Origin: Burkholderia guangdongensis
GTDB taxonomy: Bacteria; Pseudomonadota; Gammaproteobacteria; Burkholderiales; Burkholderiaceae
Direction: 5' to 3'
Assembly: GCF_013403875.1 (NCBI RefSeq)
Contig: NZ_JACBNX010000002.1
Span: forward strand, 93,889-157,888
DNA: 64,000 bases
In this document: one piece after another, positions 12,902 through 20,782 of the stretch
How the letters are laid out: each line of letters starts with the position of its first letter
Position numbering within the stretch: position 1 is the first letter of the stretch
The notes under the pieces: model-generated
Told to the model about the DNA's origin: nothing
Seen by the model: only the letters and a program-made list of their open reading frames with translations
Databases searched by the model: none
Translations under genes and position numbers: made by a program

Positions 12902-14452
12902 ATGCGAAAACTGATGATGTCCCTGCTGATGGCCGGCTCGCTGCTCGCGGGCGGTGTCGGCACCGCGCTCGCGGACGACGCAAGCTCCGCCGCGGCTGCC
13001 TCCGCGCCCGCGGCCACTTCCGCTCCCGCCGCTTCGGCAACCGACGCGTCGGCCGCTGCCGCCGCACCGGCTGCCGCGTCCGGCGCCGCTTCCGCCGCCG
13101 CTTCCGACGCGTCGGAAGCGGCCGCGTCCGGTGCTGCCGCCGCGTCCGGCGCCACCGCCGCATCCGCCGCCGCACCCGCGTCGGCCGCTGCCGCACCGGC
13201 CGCGCCGACCGCGCCGTTCTCGGTCGATTCGTCGAAGATCAACTCCGGCGACACCGCCTGGATGCTGACGTCGACCGCGCTCGTGCTGTTCATGACGGTG
13301 CCGGGCCTCGCGCTGTTCTATGCGGGCATGGTCCGCAAGAAGAACGTGCTCGCGACGGTGATGCAGAGCTTCGCGATCACCGCGCTGGTCACGGTGCTCT
13401 GGACGGTCGTCGGCTACAGCCTCGCGTTCACGCCGGGCAACGGCTTCATCGGCGGCTTCTCGCGCGTGTTCCTGTCCGGGATGAACTACATCCACGGCGA
13501 CAAGGCGACGACGCTGACCGTCAGCCACCTCGCGCCGACGATTCCGGAAACCGTCTACTTCGTCTATCAGATGACGTTCGCGATCATCACGCCCGCGCTG
13601 ATCTGCGGCGCGTTCGCGGACCGGATGAAGTTCTCGGCGATGCTCGTGTTCATGGGGCTCTGGTCGCTGGTCGTCTATGTGCCGATCGCGCACATGGTCT
13701 GGGAGCCGAGCGGCTGGCTGTCGGCCGACGGCGTGCTCGACTTCGCGGGCGGCACGGTCGTTCACATCAACGCGGGTATCGCGGGCCTGATGTCGTGCCT
13801 CGTGCTCGGCAAGCGCGTCGGCTACGGCCGCGAAGCGATGGCGCCGCACAACCTCGTGCTGACGATGATCGGCGGCTCGATGCTGTGGGTCGGCTGGTTC
13901 GGCTTCAACGCCGGCTCGGCGGTCGCGGCCGACGGCCGTGCCGGTTTCGCGATGCTGACGACGCAAGTGGCGACCGCGTGCGCGGCGCTCGGCTGGATGT
14001 TCGCCGAATGGATCGCGAAGGGTAAGCCGTCGGTGCTCGGCATCGTGTCGGGCGCGGTCGCGGGCCTCGTCGCGATCACGCCGGCCTCGGGCTTCGTCGG
14101 CGTCGGCGGCGCGCTCGTGATCGGCATCGCGGCGGGCGTCGTCTGCTTCTGGTCGGCGACCTGGCTCAAGCACAAGTTCGGCTACGACGATTCGCTCGAC
14201 GCGTTCGGCGTGCACGGCGTCGGCGGGATTCTTGGCGCGCTGCTGACCGGTGTGTTCGCGGTGAAGGACATCGGCGGCGCCGACGGCAGCCTGCTGCTGC
14301 AGGCGAAGGGCGTCGCGATCACGCTGGTCTACAGCGGCGTGGTCAGCTTCATCCTGCTGAAGGGGATCGACATGGTGATGGGCCTGCGCGTCGCCGAAGA
14401 GGAAGAGCGCGAAGGCCTCGACGTGGTGCTGCATGGCGAGCACGTCGAATAA
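12902..14452 (+). CDS. amtB: ammonium transporter AmtB with long Ala/Ser-rich N-terminal extension
   Basis: 516-residue Amt/Mep/Rh ammonium channel. N-terminal signal peptide (LLMAGSLLAGGVGTALAD) then roughly 85 residues of almost pure Ala/Ser/Pro/Thr before SKINSGDTAWMLTSTALVLFM, where the conserved 11-helix core begins. Core motifs include MTVPGLALFYAGMVRKKN, the twin-His pore segments (GGTVVHINAG and DAFGVHGVGG) and PHNLVLTMIGGSMLWVGWFGFN. Usual length is about 400-450, so the extension is distinctive. Operon with the PII protein, and a strong terminator follows. Confidence 0.95.
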   Translation: MRKLMMSLLMAGSLLAGGVGTALADDASSAAAASAPAATSAPAASATDASAAAAAPAAASGAASAAASDASEAAASGAAAASGATAASAAAPASAAAAPAAPTAPFSVDSSKINSGDTAWMLTSTALVLFMTVPGLALFYAGMVRKKNVLATVMQSFAITALVTVLWTVVGYSLAFTPGNGFIGGFSRVFLSGMNYIHGDKATTLTVSHLAPTIPETVYFVYQMTFAIITPALICGAFADRMKFSAMLVFMGLWSLVVYVPIAHMVWEPSGWLSADGVLDFAGGTVVHINAGIAGLMSCLVLGKRVGYGREAMAPHNLVLTMIGGSMLWVGWFGFNAGSAVAADGRAGFAMLTTQVATACAALGWMFAEWIAKGKPSVLGIVSGAVAGLVAITPASGFVGVGGALVIGIAAGVVCFWSATWLKHKFGYDDSLDAFGVHGVGGILGALLTGVFAVKDIGGADGSLLLQAKGVAITLVYSGVVSFILLKGIDMVMGLRVAEEEEREGLDVVLHGEHVE

Positions 14453-14539
14453 GCGAAACGACCCGCGCGGAGCGGCTCGATGAATGGCCGCCCTGCGGAT
14501 GGCCGCCCCGCGAAAACCGAATGAGCGCAGCGACTTCGA

Positions 14540-14564
14540 CCCGCCTTCCCGGCGGGTTTTTTTT
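14540..14564 (+). terminator. rho-independent terminator after amtB
   Basis: Stem CCCGCC (14540-14545) with GGCGGG (14551-14556) over TTCCC, followed by eight T. Confidence 0.9.
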
Positions 14565-14669
14565 CTCCGGACGCGAGGCGGCGCAGGCTTAACCCTTGTG
14601 CCTATCGGGTCTATAGTTAAAAACATCCTCTAAATCCTTGCGAATCCGGGAACAATCCCCAAATGCGTT

Positions 14670-14687
14670 GGGCAATTGCCCTACAAT
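14670..14687 (+). promoter_or_regulatory. palindrome and -10-like hexamer upstream of gshA
   Basis: Perfect 12-bp palindrome GGGCAATTGCCC (14670-14681) abuts TACAAT (14682-14687), 27 bp before the gshA ATG. A second possible promoter is TTAACC (14589) with TATAGT (14612) at 17-bp spacing. The palindrome could be an operator; the regulator is unknown. Confidence 0.4.
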
Positions 14688-14714
14688 CTTCTTTCTCCCG
14701 TTCGCGAGTGATTC

Positions 14715-16004
14715 ATGGTTCCGCATCTCGTTACGGCGTTAAACGGTCCGCTGCTCGAACTGGAGCAGAAGATCCTCGACGCCACGCCTGCGATCGAACG
14801 CTGGTTCAGGCTCGAATGGCAGGAACACACGCCGCCGTTCTACTGTTCGGTCGACCTGCGTAACGCGGGCTTCAAGCTCGCGCCCGTCGACGCGAACCTG
14901 TTCCCGGGCGCGTTCAACAATCTGCCGGCCGAAGTGCTGCCGCTCGCGGTGCAGGCCGGGATGGCCGCGATCGAGAAGATCTGCCCCGATGCGAAGAATC
15001 TGCTCGTGATCCCCGAGCTGCCGACCCGCAACGCGTTCTATCTCGAGAACGTCGCGCGGCTCGCGACGATCATGCGTCAGGCCGGTCTCAACGTGCGCTT
15101 CGGCTCGCTCGATCCGAGCGTCGTCGACGTCACGCCGATCACGCTCGCCGACGGCCAGAAGATCGTGCTCGAGCCGCTCGAGCGCACGCCGCGCCGGCTC
15201 GGCCTGAAGAATTTCGATCCCTGTTCGATCCTGCTGAACAACGACCTGTCGGCCGGCATTCCGCACGTGCTCGAGAACCTGCACGAGCAGTATCTGCTGC
15301 CGCCGCTGCACGCGGGCTGGGCGGTGCGCCGCAAGTCGACGCATTTCTCGTGCTACGACGACGTCGCGAAGAAGTTCGCGAAGCTGATCGGCGTCGATCC
15401 GTGGATGGTGAATCCGTACTTCGCGCACGTCGAGGGTGTCGACTGGCAGGCGCACGAGGGCGACGACGCGCTCGCCGCCGCGATCGACGCGGTGCTGAAG
15501 AAGATCGCGCGCAAGTATCGCGAATACGGGATCGGCGAGAAGCCGTTCGTCGTCGTGAAGGCCGACGCCGGCACCGCCGGGCGCGGCGTGATGACCGTGC
15601 ACGACGCGGCCGAGATCGGCCGGATGTCGAAGGCCGAGCGCGCGCAGATGGCCGAGTCGAAGGCCGGCCTCGCGGTGCACGACGTGATCGTGCAGGAAGG
15701 CGTATATACGTTCGAGCGCGTCGGCGACGAGGTCGCGGAGCCGGTCGTCTACATGATCGACCGCTACGTGGTCGGCGGCTTCTACCGCACGCACGGCGGC
15801 CGCCAGCGCGACCAGAACCTGAACGCGCCCGGCATGCACTACGTGCCGCTCGGCTTCGAGCACACCGCGCTGCCCGACGCCGGCGCGAAGCCCGGTGCGG
15901 CGCCGCCGAACCGCTTCTACATGTACGGCGTCGTCGCGCGGCTGTCGCTGATCGCGTCGTCGATCGAGCTCGAGAAAACCGATCCGGAAGCGATTCAGGT
16001 ATAA
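14715..16004 (+). CDS. gshA: glutamate-cysteine ligase (ferrooxidans-type GshA)
   Basis: 429-residue enzyme making gamma-glutamylcysteine, the first step of glutathione synthesis. It belongs to the proteobacterial GshA group typified by Acidithiobacillus ferrooxidans rather than the E. coli type: short, with blocks NNDLSAGIPHVLENLHEQYLLPP, KPFVVVKADAGTAGRGVMTV (glycine-rich nucleotide segment) and YMIDRYVVGGFYRTHGGRQRDQN. The start ATG fits the N-terminus MVPHLVTALNGPLLELEQKI. gshB lies 58 bp downstream, so the two glutathione genes form one unit. Confidence 0.94.
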   Translation: MVPHLVTALNGPLLELEQKILDATPAIERWFRLEWQEHTPPFYCSVDLRNAGFKLAPVDANLFPGAFNNLPAEVLPLAVQAGMAAIEKICPDAKNLLVIPELPTRNAFYLENVARLATIMRQAGLNVRFGSLDPSVVDVTPITLADGQKIVLEPLERTPRRLGLKNFDPCSILLNNDLSAGIPHVLENLHEQYLLPPLHAGWAVRRKSTHFSCYDDVAKKFAKLIGVDPWMVNPYFAHVEGVDWQAHEGDDALAAAIDAVLKKIARKYREYGIGEKPFVVVKADAGTAGRGVMTVHDAAEIGRMSKAERAQMAESKAGLAVHDVIVQEGVYTFERVGDEVAEPVVYMIDRYVVGGFYRTHGGRQRDQNLNAPGMHYVPLGFEHTALPDAGAKPGAAPPNRFYMYGVVARLSLIASSIELEKTDPEAIQV

Positions 16005-16062
16005 ATAGACGACAAACCGGCGCACGAGGCGCCGGTTTCGACTTTCAGGTATCAGGACCCGC

Positions 16063-17019
16063 ATGGACATTCTCTTCATCGCCGACCCGCTCGAACGCTT
16101 CAAGATCTACAAGGACTCGACCTACGCGATGATGGCCGAGGCCGCGCGCCGCGGGCACGCGGTCTATGCGTGCGAGCCGCATCATCTCGCGTGGACGGGC
16201 ACGAGCGTCGAGGCCGACGTGCGGCGCGTGACGCTCGTCGGCGATCCGGCCGACCTGCACCGCGCGCCGTGGCACGAGGCGGGCGCGGTCGACGCGCGCA
16301 AGCTCGCATCGTTCGGCGCGGTGCTGATGCGCAAGGATCCACCGTTCGACATGGAGTACGTGACGTCGACGTGGCTACTCGAGCTCGCGGAGCGCGCCGG
16401 CGCGCGCGTGTTCAACCGTGCGCAGTCGATCCGCGACCATTCGGAGAAGCTCGCGATCGGCGAATTCCCGCAGTTCGTCGCGCCGACGCTCGTCACGCGC
16501 GACGCGAAGCGGCTGCGCGCGTTCCACGCGGAGCACGGCGACGTGATCCTGAAGCCGCTCGACGGAATGGGCGGGATGGGCGTGTTCCGCGTGAAGCCCG
16601 ACGGCATGAACCTCGGCTCGATCGTCGAGCTGCTGAGCCACGACGGCGCGCGCTCGGTGATGGCGCAGAAGTTCATCCCGGAGATCAAGGCCGGCGACAA
16701 GCGGATCCTGCTGATCGGCGGCGAGCCGGTGCCGTATTCGCTTGCGCGGATTCCGCAGGGCAACGAGGTGCGCGGCAATCTCGCGGCGGGCGGCGTGGGC
16801 GTCGCGCAGCCGCTGACCGCGCGCGATCGCGAGATCGCCGAGACGCTCGCGCCGGTGCTCGCCGCGCGCGGCCTGTTGCTCGTCGGCCTCGACGCGATCG
16901 GCGACTGGCTGACCGAAGTGAACGTCACGAGCCCGACGTGCTTCCGCGAGATCATGGAGCAGACGGGCTTCGACGTCGCCGCGATGTTCGTCGACGCGCT
17001 GGAGCGCGCGGCGGGATAA
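16063..17019 (+). CDS. gshB: glutathione synthetase
   Basis: 318-residue ATP-grasp enzyme joining gamma-glutamylcysteine and glycine. ATG after AGGA. N-terminal MDILFIADPLERFKIYKDSTYAMM is characteristic; the ATP-grasp core shows ILKPLDGMGGMGVFRV (glycine-rich loop), QKFIPEIKAGDKRILLIGGEP and the metal/ATP-binding VGLDAIGDWLTEVNVTSPT. Length is as in E. coli GshB (316). Second gene of gshAB; the PTS genes follow on the same strand. Confidence 0.97.
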   Translation: MDILFIADPLERFKIYKDSTYAMMAEAARRGHAVYACEPHHLAWTGTSVEADVRRVTLVGDPADLHRAPWHEAGAVDARKLASFGAVLMRKDPPFDMEYVTSTWLLELAERAGARVFNRAQSIRDHSEKLAIGEFPQFVAPTLVTRDAKRLRAFHAEHGDVILKPLDGMGGMGVFRVKPDGMNLGSIVELLSHDGARSVMAQKFIPEIKAGDKRILLIGGEPVPYSLARIPQGNEVRGNLAAGGVGVAQPLTARDREIAETLAPVLAARGLLLVGLDAIGDWLTEVNVTSPTCFREIMEQTGFDVAAMFVDALERAAG

Positions 17020-17088
17020 GCGCACCGGCTCGACTGAAACGGCCTGCTACAATGGCCGCTTGAACGGCGTTTCGGCGTTTTTTATGAC

Positions 17089-17556
17089 ATGGCAGGCATT
17101 CTGATCATCGCGCATGCCCCGCTCGCGACCGCGCTGCGGGACTGCATTTCGCACATCTACGGCGGCGTGCCCGCGCGCATCGGCGTGATCGACGTACTGG
17201 CGGACAACGATCCCGCGCAGGTAATGGCGTTCGCGTACGCCGAGATCGCGCGCCTGAAGGAAGAGAACGGCGCGCTCGTGCTGACCGACATGTACGGCGC
17301 GACGCCCGCGAACATCGCGGGCCAGCTCGCGAAGCTCGACGGCGTGCGCGTGCTCGCCGGCGTGAATCTGCCGATGCTCGTGCGCGCGGTCTGCTACCGC
17401 ACGGTGCCGCTCGACACGCTCGTCGACAAGGCGCTATCCGGTGGCGCGAAGGGCGTTCACGAGGTCGCGGCGGGTTCGCCGCCGCCGCCGAGCGACGTCG
17501 GCTGTGGCGAATGCGCACCGATTCCGCCCGAGCCGTGCCCGCGTAGCGCACTGTAA
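17089..17556 (+). CDS. PTS system EIIA component, mannose-type
   Basis: 155-residue EIIA-Man domain protein. His9 in MAGILIIAHAPLA is in the position of the phosphorylated His of EIIA-Man, and DMYGATPANIAGQL is a family motif. No EIIB/C/D sugar permease genes are adjacent; only HPr and EI follow. In related betaproteobacteria such an EIIA-HPr-EI set acts in regulation rather than sugar uptake, which I infer here. The C-terminus (after residue 125) is Pro/Cys/Glu-rich and poorly conserved-looking. Confidence 0.9.
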   Translation: MAGILIIAHAPLATALRDCISHIYGGVPARIGVIDVLADNDPAQVMAFAYAEIARLKEENGALVLTDMYGATPANIAGQLAKLDGVRVLAGVNLPMLVRAVCYRTVPLDTLVDKALSGGAKGVHEVAAGSPPPPSDVGCGECAPIPPEPCPRSAL

Positions 17557-17655
17557 CGCGCAGCCGCTGTAATATCTCGCCCGCGGCACCCTTTTTCGCC
17601 CGTTTCCTCATTCCGCCGACGAAACGCCGCCGGCAGCCTCGATCGAACGAAGACC

Positions 17656-17925
17656 ATGCTTCAACAAGAAACCACCATCGTCAATAAATTGGGGCTGCAT
17701 GCGCGCGCATCGGCCAAGCTCACGCAGCTCGCGGGCAGCTTTCAGGCCGAGGTCTGGATGTCGCGCAACGGCCGGAAAATCAACGCGAAGAGCATCATGG
17801 GCGTGATGATGCTCGCGGCCGGCATCGGCAGCTCGGTCACGATCGAGACCGAAGGGCCGGATGAAGAGCAGGCGATGGATGCGCTGCTGAGGCTGATCGC
17901 CGACAAGTTCGGCGAAGGCCAGTGA
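17656..17925 (+). CDS. ptsH: phosphocarrier protein HPr
   Basis: 89-residue HPr that relays phosphate from EI to EIIA. The catalytic His15 lies in GLHARAS and the regulatory Ser46 in AKSIMGVMML, both in canonical positions; the Ser would allow HPr kinase control, common in betaproteobacteria. Starts at ATG 17656. A strong terminator stands between this gene and ptsI, so EI may have its own promoter. Confidence 0.97.
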   Translation: MLQQETTIVNKLGLHARASAKLTQLAGSFQAEVWMSRNGRKINAKSIMGVMMLAAGIGSSVTIETEGPDEEQAMDALLRLIADKFGEGQ

Positions 17926-17950
17926 CGCGCGAGCCGCCCCTTCCGGAGAA

Positions 17951-17980
17951 AATGCCGCGTCGTCACGCGGCATTTTTTTT
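17951..17980 (+). terminator. rho-independent terminator between ptsH and ptsI
   Basis: 10-bp perfect stem AATGCCGCGT (17951-17960) with ACGCGGCATT (17965-17974), loop CGTC, followed by a T-run to 17980. Confidence 0.9.
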
Positions 17981-18030
17981 GCCGCGCGATCATTGATTCA
18001 TTGTACGTAATGCTGCGCCGCATGCAGTCA

Positions 18031-18054
18031 TGTGACAGTCACGGAATTTATAAT
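18031..18054 (+). promoter_or_regulatory. candidate ptsI promoter region
   Basis: A perfect -10 hexamer TATAAT (18049-18054) lies 64 bp before the ptsI start, downstream of the ptsH terminator. No good -35 at 17 bp; the sequence TGTGACAGTCACG (18031-18043) just upstream contains a short dyad that might bind an activator. Confidence 0.35.
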
Positions 18055-18117
18055 CACATTCCAGGGTCATAAGCGCACCGCAGCAGCGTGCCGCGGTTCA
18101 CATATCAGGAGGTGCGC

Positions 18118-19890
18118 GTGTCCTTCACGCTGCATGGCATTCCCGTCTCTCGAGGCATCGCGATCGGACGCGCGTATCTGATCGCGCCGATGGCGCTCGA
18201 CGTCGCCCATTATCTGATCGACACGCATCAGATCGATGCCGAAGTCGCGCGCTTTCGCGCGGCGCTCGACCGGGTGCACCGCGAGCTCGACGTGCTGCGT
18301 GCCGACCTGACCGACGACACCCCGAGCGAAGTCGGCGCGTTCATCGACGTGCACGCGATGATCCTGAACGACGCGATGCTCGTGCAGGAAACGATCGACC
18401 TGATCCGCACGCGCCGCTACAACGTCGAGTGGGCGCTGACCGAGCAGCTCGACCTGCTCACGCGCCATTTCGACGACATCGAGGACGAATACCTGCGCGA
18501 GCGCAAGGCGGACATCGAGCAGGTCGTCGAGCGCGTGCTGAAGGCGCTCGCGGGCGCGCCGTCGCCGTCGCAGCAGCTCGGCGGCGCGAAGAAGGGCAGC
18601 GACGAGATGATCGTCGTCGCGCACGACATCGCGCCGGCCGACATGATGCAGTTCAAGACGCAGTCGTTCCAGGCGTTCGTCACCGATCTCGGCGGGCGCA
18701 CGTCGCATACGGCGATCGTCGCGCGCAGCCTCGGCATTCCGGCCGCGGTCGGCGTGCAGCACGCGAGCCAGCTGATCCGGCAGGACGACCTGATCATCGT
18801 CGACGGCGACCAGGGGATCGTGATCGTCGATCCGGCGCCGATCGTCCTCGAGGAGTATTCGTACCGCCAGTCCGAGAAGGCGCTCGAGCAGCGCAAGCTG
18901 CAGCGGCTGAAGTTCTCGCCGACGCAGACGCTGTGCGGCACGCAGATCGCGCTCTACGCGAACATCGAGCTGCCCGACGACGCGAAGGCGGCCGTCGAGG
19001 CGGGCGCGGTCGGCGTCGGGCTGTTCCGCTCCGAATTCCTGTTCATGAATCACGAGAACGAGATGCCGGAGGAGGAGGAGCAGTTCGCCGCGTACAAGCG
19101 GGCGGTCGAGTGGATGAAGGGGATGCCGGTCACGATCCGCACGATCGACGTCGGCGCGGACAAGCCGCTCGACGCGCGCGACGAAGGCTACGAAACCGCG
19201 CCGAACCCGGCGCTCGGCCTGCGCGCGATCCGCTGGAGCCTGTCCGAGCCGCAGATGTTCCTCACGCAGTTGCGCGCGATCCTGCGCGCGTCCGCATTCG
19301 GGCAGGTGAAGATCCTGATTCCGATGCTCGCGCACGCGCAGGAAATCGACCAGACGCTCGACCTGATCCGCGAGGCGAAGCGCCAGCTCGACGACGCGGG
19401 GCTGCTCTACGATCCGAACGTGCGCGTCGGCGCGATGATCGAGATTCCGGCCGCCGCGATCGCGCTGCCGCTGTTCCTGAAACGCTTCGATTTCCTGTCG
19501 ATCGGCACGAACGACCTGATCCAGTACACGCTCGCGATCGATCGCGCGGACAACGCGGTCGCGCATCTGTACGATCCGCTGCATCCGGCGGTGCTGCACC
19601 TGATCTCGTTTACGCTGCGCGAGGCGAAGCGCGCGGGCGTGCCGGTGTCGGTATGCGGCGAGATGGCGGGCGACCCGACGCTCACGCGCCTGCTGCTCGG
19701 GATGGGGCTCACCGAATTCTCGATGCATCCGAGCCAGTTGCTCGTCGTCAAGCAGGAGATTCTGCGCGCGCACCTGAAGGCGCTCGAGAAGCCGACCGCG
19801 GACGTGCTCGCGGCGTTCGAGCCCGAAGAGGTGCAGTCGGCGCTGAAGCGGCTCGCGGTCGCCGAGCCGCGCGCGGACGCGACGGCGTGA
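18118..19890 (+). CDS. ptsI: phosphoenolpyruvate-protein phosphotransferase (Enzyme I)
   Basis: 590-residue PTS Enzyme I, autophosphorylated by PEP and donor to HPr. GTG 18118 is chosen because AGGAGG is 5 bp upstream. N-terminal HPr-binding helices, phospho-His domain with GGRTSHTAIVARSLGIPA, linker, and C-terminal PEP-binding barrel with LFRSEFLFMN, IDVGADKPLD, FLSIGTNDLIQYTLAIDR and the acid/base Cys in VCGEMAGD. Part of the EIIA-HPr-EI set; a second, fused EI is encoded at 52.3 kb. Confidence 0.97.
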   Translation: MSFTLHGIPVSRGIAIGRAYLIAPMALDVAHYLIDTHQIDAEVARFRAALDRVHRELDVLRADLTDDTPSEVGAFIDVHAMILNDAMLVQETIDLIRTRRYNVEWALTEQLDLLTRHFDDIEDEYLRERKADIEQVVERVLKALAGAPSPSQQLGGAKKGSDEMIVVAHDIAPADMMQFKTQSFQAFVTDLGGRTSHTAIVARSLGIPAAVGVQHASQLIRQDDLIIVDGDQGIVIVDPAPIVLEEYSYRQSEKALEQRKLQRLKFSPTQTLCGTQIALYANIELPDDAKAAVEAGAVGVGLFRSEFLFMNHENEMPEEEEQFAAYKRAVEWMKGMPVTIRTIDVGADKPLDARDEGYETAPNPALGLRAIRWSLSEPQMFLTQLRAILRASAFGQVKILIPMLAHAQEIDQTLDLIREAKRQLDDAGLLYDPNVRVGAMIEIPAAAIALPLFLKRFDFLSIGTNDLIQYTLAIDRADNAVAHLYDPLHPAVLHLISFTLREAKRAGVPVSVCGEMAGDPTLTRLLLGMGLTEFSMHPSQLLVVKQEILRAHLKALEKPTADVLAAFEPEEVQSALKRLAVAEPRADATA

Positions 19891-19917
19891 GCGACGCGTC
19901 ATGAGCGCCGCGCGTCG

Positions 19918-20670
19918 TCAATGCGCGTCGCCGCACACCGGACAATCCGCCTGACGCGCGATCTTCATCGTCGTCCATTCCATCCGTAGCGAATCGAGCA
20001 TCATCAGCCGGCCGGTGAGCGTCGCGCCGATGCCGCCGATCACGCGCAGCGCTTCGGCCGCCTGCATCGAGCCGATGATGCCGACCGTCGGCGCGAACAC
20101 GCCCATCGTCGCGCACGCGACCTCCTCGAACGGCTGATCCTCCGGGAACACGCACGCGTAACACGGCGATGCCGGATCGCGGAAGTCGAACGTGCTGATC
20201 TGCCCGTCGAAGCGCAGCGCCGCGCCCGACACGAGCGGCACGCGATGCGCGACGCACGCGCGGTTGATCGCATGGCGCGTCGCGAAGTTGTCGGTGCAGT
20301 CGAGCACGACGCTCGCTTGCGGCACGTGCGCGTCGAGCCACGCGTCGTCCACGCGCTCGGCGACCGCGTGCACGGTCACTTCCGGATTGAGCCGCGCGAG
20401 CGCGTCGCGCCCCGATTCGACCTTCCGGTGTCCGACCGACGCGGTCGCGTGCAGGATCTGCCGCTGCAGGTTCGTCAGATCGACGGTGTCCGCGTCGACG
20501 AGCGTGATCGTGCCGACGCCGGATGCGGCGAGATACATCGCCGCCGGCGAGCCGAGGCCGCCCGCGCCGACGACGATCGCATGCGCGTCGAGAAAGCGCT
20601 GCTGCGCTTCGATGCCGATCTCGTCGACGAGGATATGGCGGGAGTAGCGGAGGAGTTGATCGTCGTTCAT
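19918..20670 (-). CDS. moeB: HesA/MoeB/ThiF family adenylyltransferase
   Basis: 250-residue E1-like enzyme that adenylates the C-terminus of a sulfur-carrier protein (MoaD or ThiS). Start MNDDQLLRYSRHILVDEIG at 20670 is the family start, and the upstream extension is rejected. Nucleotide loop VVGAGGLGSPAAMYLAASG, the Arg/Asp segment TLVDADTVDLTNLQRQ, and two CxxC zinc pairs (CYAC and the C-terminal CPVC). MoeB and ThiF cannot be separated on sequence alone. Convergent with ptsI, 27 bp apart; upstream on its strand are a terminator and the Ctp protease gene. Confidence 0.92.
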   Translation of the reverse strand: MNDDQLLRYSRHILVDEIGIEAQQRFLDAHAIVVGAGGLGSPAAMYLAASGVGTITLVDADTVDLTNLQRQILHATASVGHRKVESGRDALARLNPEVTVHAVAERVDDAWLDAHVPQASVVLDCTDNFATRHAINRACVAHRVPLVSGAALRFDGQISTFDFRDPASPCYACVFPEDQPFEEVACATMGVFAPTVGIIGSMQAAEALRVIGGIGATLTGRLMMLDSLRMEWTTMKIARQADCPVCGDAH

Positions 20671-20725
20671 GAGCGGAGGCAGGCGGCGGGCGATGCGTGA
20701 CGCGGATGCCCGTATTCTAGGCGCG

Positions 20726-20766
20726 CAAAAGAAACAGGCCATCGCGGGTTTGCCGCGATGGCCTGT
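20726..20766 (-). terminator. rho-independent terminator of the Ctp protease gene (minus strand)
   Basis: 14-bp perfect stem ACAGGCCATCGCGG (20734-20747) with CCGCGATGGCCTGT (20753-20766), loop GTTTG. On the minus strand the stem is followed by TTTCTTTT. Confidence 0.88.
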
Positions 20767-20782
20767 CGGACGGGGCTGACGC

